A DNA stretch of 64,000 bases from Mytilus galloprovincialis (lineage: Eukaryota; Mollusca; Bivalvia; Mytilida; Mytilidae), in assembly GCF_965363235.1 (NCBI RefSeq), contig NC_134838.1, forward strand, positions 14,540,441-14,604,440, read 5' to 3'. The notes under the pieces were generated by a model. That model saw only the letters and a list, made by a program, of their open reading frames with translations. It had not been told where the DNA came from and ran no database searches. Made by a program: the position numbers and the translations under genes. Shown piece by piece: positions 58,201 through 64,000 of the stretch (positions are counted from its first letter, which is position 1; the number at the start of each line of letters is the position of its first letter).

Positions 58201-61200
58201 TACTATGTAGATGTGCATATCGACAGTAAATTATGATTCAAATTTTTTTCTATGAGTTATTCCCCTATAAACTTATTTGCCTCAATATACTTCTGCAACA
58301 GTTTGTCATCAAAACTCCTCTGAAACATCACAACAGAATTTCATGAATCTTTGTAGATAATGACATACTATGTTGATGTGCTTATCGACAGGAAATTATG
58401 ATTCAATTTCTTTTCTTAGAGTTATTTTATTTGTCCAGTGACAATGTGGAGGCATGGGTTATGTGAGGGCGCTCACTAAGGTTCTTTAATTTTCACTCAT
58501 TTATGAAAGAAATGTGATAATAAAAGAGTAATTGAAGTGTTCAAGCTGAATGAACTATCCATATAAAAGTTTACCGACTCCATGGAGGTAACAATTAGTC
58601 ATTACGTGAAACTCAAATACCTTAGCTTTCATTGGGCTGAAATAAGAAATCAACATACCTTAAGTTCCATAATTGAACAAACTGGCTCCTTCAACAGGTA
58701 CCAAAACAGGTAAACTTTTTAAAATTTCATGCAATTTTGTTATTAATCAAAATTATAAGTCAAAAAGTGTTATGCAATATTATTTAAAATTATCAGTCAA
58801 AAAGTGTTTTGCAATATTATTTAAACTTATCAGTCAAAAAGTGTTTTGCAATATTATTCAAGATTATCAGTCTAAAAGTGTTTTGCAATATTATTCAAAA
58901 TTATCAGTCAAAAAGTGTTTTGTATTGGTTACCAGTTATTCAGTTTTAGTTTGGTAACATAACTACCAAAATATATATTTCATATTTTTAAAGTTACATC
59001 TGTGCTTTGGAACTTTTTTGTTTTAAATATATACATGTACTTCTTTCTCAAGTATGCTCTTTCAGACTGGGTTTGAATTAGTGGTGTTGCACCTATTTGA
59101 ATGCATTTTTTGTCTAATATATTAAGAATAGACAACAGTTGTTGTGAATTCTTTATTTTAAACTGTTACTGTTTTGGAAGGCTTTAACTAATATAAATAT
59201 GACATGTATGACACCATGAGCAACCCTTTGTACAATGTTAGTGATATATTTAGGTTATGTTTATAGGTTATCAATTAAAGCATGTTGATTTGACCATATC
59301 AGTAAATAAAAGTACCTAAATAAATTTGGTGTATGAGACAAGTTTGATCAGATATAATCAAAGTCCAGATCTATCATGTCTACATGTTGAGTTTGTTGAC
59401 ATTTAAGTAAATTTTATGAGGAAGTTCACAATTTGTTTTTCTTGATTTTTTCATCTCTGTCTTTATTACATTAGTTCAATGCATTCATGCTAGATTAATT
59501 TTAATTAAAATATCACTTTAATTTTTTATACACTCCTATGATGTAGAATATGCATTCCTGAATACACATATAAATAAGAAACAGAAAAATGAAAATATGG
59601 CAATATAAAATGGTTTATAAAATTACAAAAATGTGAATATTTACAGTACATCAGTTGTATTACGATTGTTATTGTTATTCTTTAGATTTAATTTGTAGTT
59701 TATGAATTTTGGCATTATCTGTTGTTGATGCACATCCAATGAGCAATGTTTCATTCTGGATTATAGCCATACTAACTGGTCGGTAAATATCAAGTGGTGT
59801 TAGTCCGATGCAGTTTATGACATTCCCTTTGGAATTCAGTATATGCAGATTTTCATTTGAAAAATCACATGTGATTATACTGTCATGTGATGTAGTAACT
59901 AGATCCCAAGGATCAAAGCATTGTTTTTGTTTCGGAATTTCAAGACCAGTATAATCCCACTTAATGTTTCCTTCATTGTCTATTGATCTCAGTCTTCCAT
60001 TTCCCTTTGGTGGCCTATCAATGACGATTATATCTCCGTTTGTATTTGATGTTATTCTATGAGGAACAGTGAAAAGGGCCTCTTTATTTGAATCGAAATC
60101 GTAAACATGATCTTTTTTGCCATCTTCTGTAAGAACCACAACTTGACCTGAAATATTTTCTCCTTCTGATTGGTCTTTGACTTCAGTTGTACCCACAGCT
60201 ACTTTGTTGTTATTAAGGACATGCACTGCTGTTGGAAATACTTTTGCGTAAAGCCAAGATTTGTCCATATTATAAAAATTCTCCATTTTCTTTTGACCCT
60301 TTTTCAGAATCTTGATGATGGGATCATTGACAAGTACAAGCAGCAGTTCTACTGATTTTAAAGCTACCATATCCCTTACTTGAATATCTTTGACCTCCTC
60401 CTCGCCACGGATTTCATTTGCTAGATTTATCTCTTGTAAAATTGCTTGTTTTGTGTTTTTTATCCAAATTGTGTTTTCTCCAGTTGTAATTTTTCCTATG
60501 AGATTTAGATTTGTTGAATAACTTGATTTTTCAGAGGCAAATTCAACATGGTCTGCATTTGTAAGGAGGCCTGGCTCAAGTTTCCCAAATATGTTTTGTA
60601 ATTCACAAACATTGTAACTTTCTTCTTTAAATGTTAAAGTTGAGAATGGTAATGGATGTCTTTCAATTACAAATTCTTGAACATAATTCTGGATTCCATC
60701 AGAAATATGACATACATTTTTGATATTGTTGTGTTTACTATATTCCTCTGTTAGAGTAGCACTGCTTTTCAATTCTTTAATTTTTTCTTGTAATAAAGAG
60801 ATATTTTGCTCAATATTTTCTTTAGCCATCAAGTAATCCTTTTCCTTTTCTCCAAGAAGTAAACTTGTTCGTTTTGAAATTTCATCCTTCAATTTCCTAT
60901 CTTTTTCAGTTATTTTCTCCCTTTCACTTTCATAACTGACTGTATGCAAGGAAAGCAGTTCTTCAAACTTCGACTTTTCTGACAAAACAAATGGTAAAAA
61001 CTTGCTATATATTTGATCTCTTTGATTGGTTAAATCTTTAAGCTTTTCATTGTGAATGACAGCTATGTCACACATAGAATGATGCTGATGAGAATCAGTT
61101 AAACATTTTGAACAAATTAATCCATGGCAATCACGACAAAATAGTATCAAATCATAAGTTGGATGACTTACACATGAAATAGTCTGAAGCTTATGTGATG

Positions 61201-63424
61201 GCAGATTTATGTGTTCTTGTGCTCCCAAGTACTGGTCATCTTTTTCGTTGTGTTCAGCCATTATGTAACTAAATAAAAAATAACCTTACATAAAGCAAGA
61301 TTAAGCAATCCTTTGAAATTTTTTTTATCTTGCCGACTTAACCATAGTTATAAATAACTAATTTTTCATTGGTTTTTATCTATGTTTACTTCCTTTTTGT
61401 TAGTGTTTATCTATATTTTTATTATTCCTTCAGTACAAATGTGCACGAGCAGTTTTTATCTGTCTAATAAAGGATAATAAACAGTCATTAGGGTTGAAAT
61501 TTATATAGATTTAGATTTGTTTTACAAATATTTTTAGACTTTAATATTTCTTGCCTCCTTCTTCCACTCAAAGTTATCTTTCTGACTATGTACCTATGTA
61601 TCTACTGTTTTGTGACCATGACTTCATTTATAACGGAGTGTTTTCTTTATGATAGAAATAAGAAGATGTGGTATGAGTGCCAATGAGACAACTCTCCATC
61701 CAAGTCACATTGCATAAAAAGTAAACATTTATAGGTCAAAGTATGGCCTTCATAATGAGTTTTTTAAGACCAGAAGAACATTTATTTAATTTTTCTTTTT
61801 TTATCTTTTCAGAGAATTTAAAGATACTGAATCAAGAAAAGGATGGATGTATACTGTTTACCTGGGATGATGTGTCTGATAAAACTAATGCAAGTCAGAT
61901 GGTTTTTTTTTCCAGTTTTAAAAAATAACTTTTTCTATTTGATCATGGAAAACTTGAAATTAGCTATATTATTTTCTGTAATAAGTACTCTGTAATTACA
62001 AATGATTTTTTTTACACATAATATATCTTATCTATAATAATATTTTTTGAAAACTGCAATGAATTTAAAAGAGACAACAATGCCCAAACCAAATAATGTA
62101 ACACTAAAGTACATGAGGTTCATGTGAGATTACAGAAAGGCGTTTGGGATTCAATTTATATATCAAAACAAAATGAAATAAACCCAAACCCAAAGATATT
62201 TCCTTAGCCTGTCAATTCATATCTATCAAATGACTATTTTCATTCTGTTAATTATAGGGAGACATTGTTACCCACATTGGAATGTATGATCCTGCTAAAC
62301 AGTCATACCAGGTACTTATACTATTTATTGATAGCTTTTATAGATTCATTTTCCTCAGATATGTTTGTAAAAAAAACATATTTTTAAATTCTTGCAGCAC
62401 GTCACAATTCTGATACATCCCAGTAGGTTCAATGTTGTCATTTAGGCTAATTGACCACTGGTCAACCTGTGTGACTCATTCATCAAAAACATTTCAAGAT
62501 TTGTCTATATTTATGACAAGACTTGAATCTATAGTAGTCTGTGTTAAGAGCTCTGTCTGAAGACTCATAACTAAATGAAAAACTTGTTTTTATAAAATGT
62601 TAAATGCATCAGGTCATCTTTAAATATCAATATAAAAAAAGTAGATGTGGTATGATGAGATAACATCCACCAAATTTTAAATGAAGTTGATGTAAGCAAT
62701 TATAGGCAACTGTATGGCCTTAAAAAATGAGGAAGACCCATACTTTGTAGTCAGCTTTGAGAGGCCCAAACATAGGCAAAATAAAACAATTCAATTGAAA
62801 AAAAACTAATGGCCTTATTTGAAACAAAACGTTTTATGAAAAACAAATATGACAGACATGAACCAATGACAACCACTGTACTGTGGCCTCATATAGAGTG
62901 TGGGAGGGTAAAATATGTTTGATGGAAAACTCTCACCTAGCATGGGACAGTGGTGTTACACTACAAAAAATGTAAGAACAAACAACAAAAATCAACAAAA
63001 AAAGCTGAACCAATCAGATCAAGGCAAAGCAGAAAAATATCTAATAGAAACACAGACAGGAAGTGACAGATCTCTAAAAATAAAAAAAGACACCAACAAC
63101 AGATCTAAAAGTTCTAGAGAGAAGTAATCCATGCATTTATCGTTAGAAATTCATGTGAGTCAAACAGAAATATAACAAGAATGTAATTTCACAACAATTT
63201 AATTATTTTTTGGCAAACTTCAATTATTCATGTTGGCTGTTGTTTTCTCCTACTATCATATATTTCACATATTAACTGAGTTGTGTTTTATAGTAGCAAA
63301 TAGGTCCAATTGCTTTTTAAAAATTATTTCTTATTTGTATATTTTTTCTTGTAGTTATTGTATACATACACTCAAAGAGTAAAAGTAGTTTCCTGTTCTG
63401 TGAATGAAGGCAGATCTTTAATTG
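55097..63424 (+). CDS. GSAP: GSAP, gamma-secretase activating protein (5' part, runs off the window)
   Basis: Four exons are proposed: 55097-55205, 61813-61901, 62258-62311, 63355-63424, with phases 1, 0, 0 and 1 out; further exons lie to the right of the window. The joined protein includes ENLKILNQEKDGCILFTWDD, GDIVTHIGMYDPAKQSYQ and LLYTYTQRVKVVSCSVNEGR, which resembles the N-terminal beta-propeller-like region of GSAP (the LLYT....VSCSVN..R.L pattern). GSAP is known from mammals as a regulator of gamma-secretase cleavage of APP. Exons 2-4 are fairly secure; exon 1 is assigned by phase, strand and weak similarity. If correct, intron 1 is 6.6 kb and contains a TRIM-like gene on the other strand. 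Confidence 0.75.
55466..56008. mobile_element. 543-bp element with ~100-bp inverted ends
   Basis: GGCAGTGTCTGTGCGTACCC at the left and its near-complement at the right; each end contains the palindrome GTACCCGCATGCGGGTAC. TTAT flanks both sides (55462-55465 and 56009-56012). The AT-rich centre is non-coding. It lies in GSAP intron 1. Confidence 0.8.
56541..57260 (-). repeat. 'ggctctaaagagcc' element, reversed copy
   Basis: Ends 'aggctctttagagcctctag' at the right and begins 'taaatcttagtaatctttta' at the left, the reverse of the copies in DSTYK introns. The left end lacks the GAC-rich tail, so it is truncated or starts from an internal unit boundary. The neighbouring 'gaccagtaga' sequence (56140-56540) belongs to another, unnamed repeat. 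Confidence 0.83.
57965..58435 (+). repeat. Tandem repeat, three ~169-bp units
   Basis: 'tctgaaaccactcaacagaa', 'tttcatgaaact', 'gatgtgcatatcgacagg' and 'aaattatgattcaa' recur in order three times (units near 57977, 58147 and 58315). Non-coding. Confidence 0.82.
58720..58925 (+). repeat. Tandem repeat, five ~41-bp units
   Basis: 'tatcagtcaaaaagtgtttt' plus 'gcaatattattcaa' repeated about five times. The open frame across it (58673-58957) is a repeat by-product. Confidence 0.85.
59675..61261 (-). CDS. TRIM-like protein: B-box, coiled coil, beta-propeller-like C-terminus
   Basis: One uninterrupted exon of 528 codons. Cys30, His33, Cys42, Cys45, Cys50, Cys53, His58 and His61 form a B-box type 2 zinc finger (FCRDCHGLICSKCLTDSH). 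Residues about 70-175 are a charged coiled coil (KITEKDRKLKDEISKRTS...). Residues about 235-525 contain repeated beta-rich segments (GQVVVLTEDGKK, GDIIVIDRPPKGNGRLRSID, NLHILNSKGNVI) like the NHL-type propeller of TRIM2/3/71 relatives. There is no RING finger, so ubiquitin-ligase activity is not supported. Such RING-less TRIM-like genes are expanded in bivalves. The ATG lies 7 bp after an acceptor-like 'tttttatttag', so a non-coding first exon may exist upstream. It is nested in GSAP intron 1 on the opposite strand. Confidence 0.9.
   Translation of the reverse strand: MAEHNEKDDQYLGAQEHINLPSHKLQTISCVSHPTYDLILFCRDCHGLICSKCLTDSHQHHSMCDIAVIHNEKLKDLTNQRDQIYSKFLPFVLSEKSKFEELLSLHTVSYESEREKITEKDRKLKDEISKRTSLLLGEKEKDYLMAKENIEQNISLLQEKIKELKSSATLTEEYSKHNNIKNVCHISDGIQNYVQEFVIERHPLPFSTLTFKEESYNVCELQNIFGKLEPGLLTNADHVEFASEKSSYSTNLNLIGKITTGENTIWIKNTKQAILQEINLANEIRGEEEVKDIQVRDMVALKSVELLLVLVNDPIIKILKKGQKKMENFYNMDKSWLYAKVFPTAVHVLNNNKVAVGTTEVKDQSEGENISGQVVVLTEDGKKDHVYDFDSNKEALFTVPHRITSNTNGDIIVIDRPPKGNGRLRSIDNEGNIKWDYTGLEIPKQKQCFDPWDLVTTSHDSIITCDFSNENLHILNSKGNVINCIGLTPLDIYRPVSMAIIQNETLLIGCASTTDNAKIHKLQIKSKE
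61813..61901 (+). CDS. GSAP: GSAP exon 2
   Basis: Acceptor 'tttatcttttcag'; phase 1 in. Encodes (E)NLKILNQEKDGCILFTWDD and VSDKTNASQM. To join exon 3 in phase 0 the donor must be ATG/GTTTTT at 61902, which is weak; an earlier GTCAGA would break the frame. The 3' boundary is therefore less certain than the rest. Confidence 0.75.
62258..62311 (+). CDS. GSAP: GSAP exon 3
   Basis: 18 codons, GDIVTHIGMYDPAKQSYQ, phase 0 to 0, acceptor 'gttaattatag', donor GTACTT. Confidence 0.82.
62637..62790 (-). repeat. Reversed copy of the 'ggcaatcatacc' mussel repeat
   Basis: 'agatgtggtatgatgagata' through 'ggcctt..aaaatga' in a GSAP intron; related copies at 61668-61760 and 63714-63880. Confidence 0.6.
63355..63424 (+). 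CDS. GSAP: GSAP exon 4
   Basis: Acceptor 'ttttttcttgtag', phase 0 to 1, strong donor GTAAGG. Encodes LLYTYTQRVKVVSCSVNEGR then SLI. This is the exon that best identifies GSAP. Confidence 0.85.
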
Positions 63425-63713
63425 GTAAGGTTTGTAAGCTTCTAGTCCGCATTTATTTTATATCCTAAATCAGATATAACTCGTACAGCTATTGACTTAA
63501 ACAAAGCTTTTATTTTAGAAAAGAGTACGTTTCAAAACTGCACTGTTTACTTTACCTTTTGAACAGTAGCTCTTCTAGGTCATTATGATAGTTTTGACAA
63601 TTGGCAACTTGTCTGCAAATTGTCAAAACATATCCTAGTACCTAAGAGGTACAGTTCCACAGCTATGTTTACTAGGATCTTGAATCCTTTTACTTCCATT
63701 CTTAAGTAAATAT

Positions 63714-63880
63714 AAAAAAGAAGATGTGGTACGATTGCCAATGAGACAACTCTCCATAAGAGACCAAATTGACACAGAAATTAACAACTATAGGGCAGCG
63801 TACGGCCTTCAATAATGAGCAAAGCCGATGCGGCAAAGTCAGCTATAAAAGGCCCCAAAATGACAATGTAAAACAATTCA
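63714..63880 (-). repeat. Reversed copy of the 'ggcaatcatacc' mussel repeat
   Basis: 'agatgtggtacgattgccaa', 'gagacaactctccataagag' and 'tacggccttcaataatgagc' match the family in reverse orientation. The rest of the window end shows no gene. Confidence 0.75.
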
Positions 63881-64000
63881 AATGCTGGTTTGTTTATTTC
63901 AAATGTATTGTGGAAATGGCAAAATTTTGTGTTATCAAAATGATAGTAATCGTGTGCTGTTGTTAACTGAGAAACTACAGTATAATTTCCCATTTGTAAT

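Noticed and set aside
58673-58957. Repetitive frame with 'QYYLKLSVKKCF' units
   Set aside because: Translation of the 41-bp tandem repeat.

Overview
The window looks like nuclear DNA of a bivalve mollusc, most likely a mussel (Mytilidae, Mytilus-like). It is AT-rich, genes are split into short exons by long introns, and intergenic and intronic space is packed with interspersed repeat families I recognise from mussel genomes (the 'ccatttccattctcaatttta' family, the 'ggctctaaagagcc' family, the 'tatacgaccgca' family). No bacterial, organellar or CRISPR-type feature was seen. Exon coordinates were worked out by hand from splice sites, reading phase and recalled protein families; no search was run.

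Layout. 1-9937: no confirmed gene; nested transposons, including a hAT-like element with an 8-bp target duplication that carries a second inverted-repeat element inside it. 9938-10009 (-): possible first exon of a secreted protein, head-to-head with CFAP276. 10389-15526 (+): CFAP276 (C1orf194), a ciliary doublet-microtubule protein, with two alternative last exons of equal length; a truncated LINE sits in intron 1. 15527-21434: intergenic, with a decayed reverse-transcriptase element and several inverted-repeat elements. 21435-54905 (-): DSTYK, dual serine/threonine and tyrosine protein kinase, reconstructed complete as 13 coding exons per transcript and about 941 residues, with many transposons in its introns. 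55097 to beyond the right edge (+): 5' part of GSAP (gamma-secretase activating protein), head-to-head with DSTYK across 191 bp. 59675-61261 (-): an intronless TRIM-like B-box/coiled-coil/beta-propeller gene inside the proposed GSAP intron 1.

Most notable: DSTYK carries two versions of the exon coding for its kinase catalytic loop. Both are 91 nt, have the same phase and lie only 34 nt apart, so they cannot both be used in frame and are probably too close to be spliced to each other. One codes for the canonical HRDIKLKN loop, the other for HRDITVKN, which lacks the catalytic-loop lysine. This looks like a mutually exclusive exon switch acting on the active site of the kinase. Decayed partial copies of the neighbouring exon 10 edge lie close by, and CFAP276 also has a duplicated exon, so exon duplication recurs in this window.
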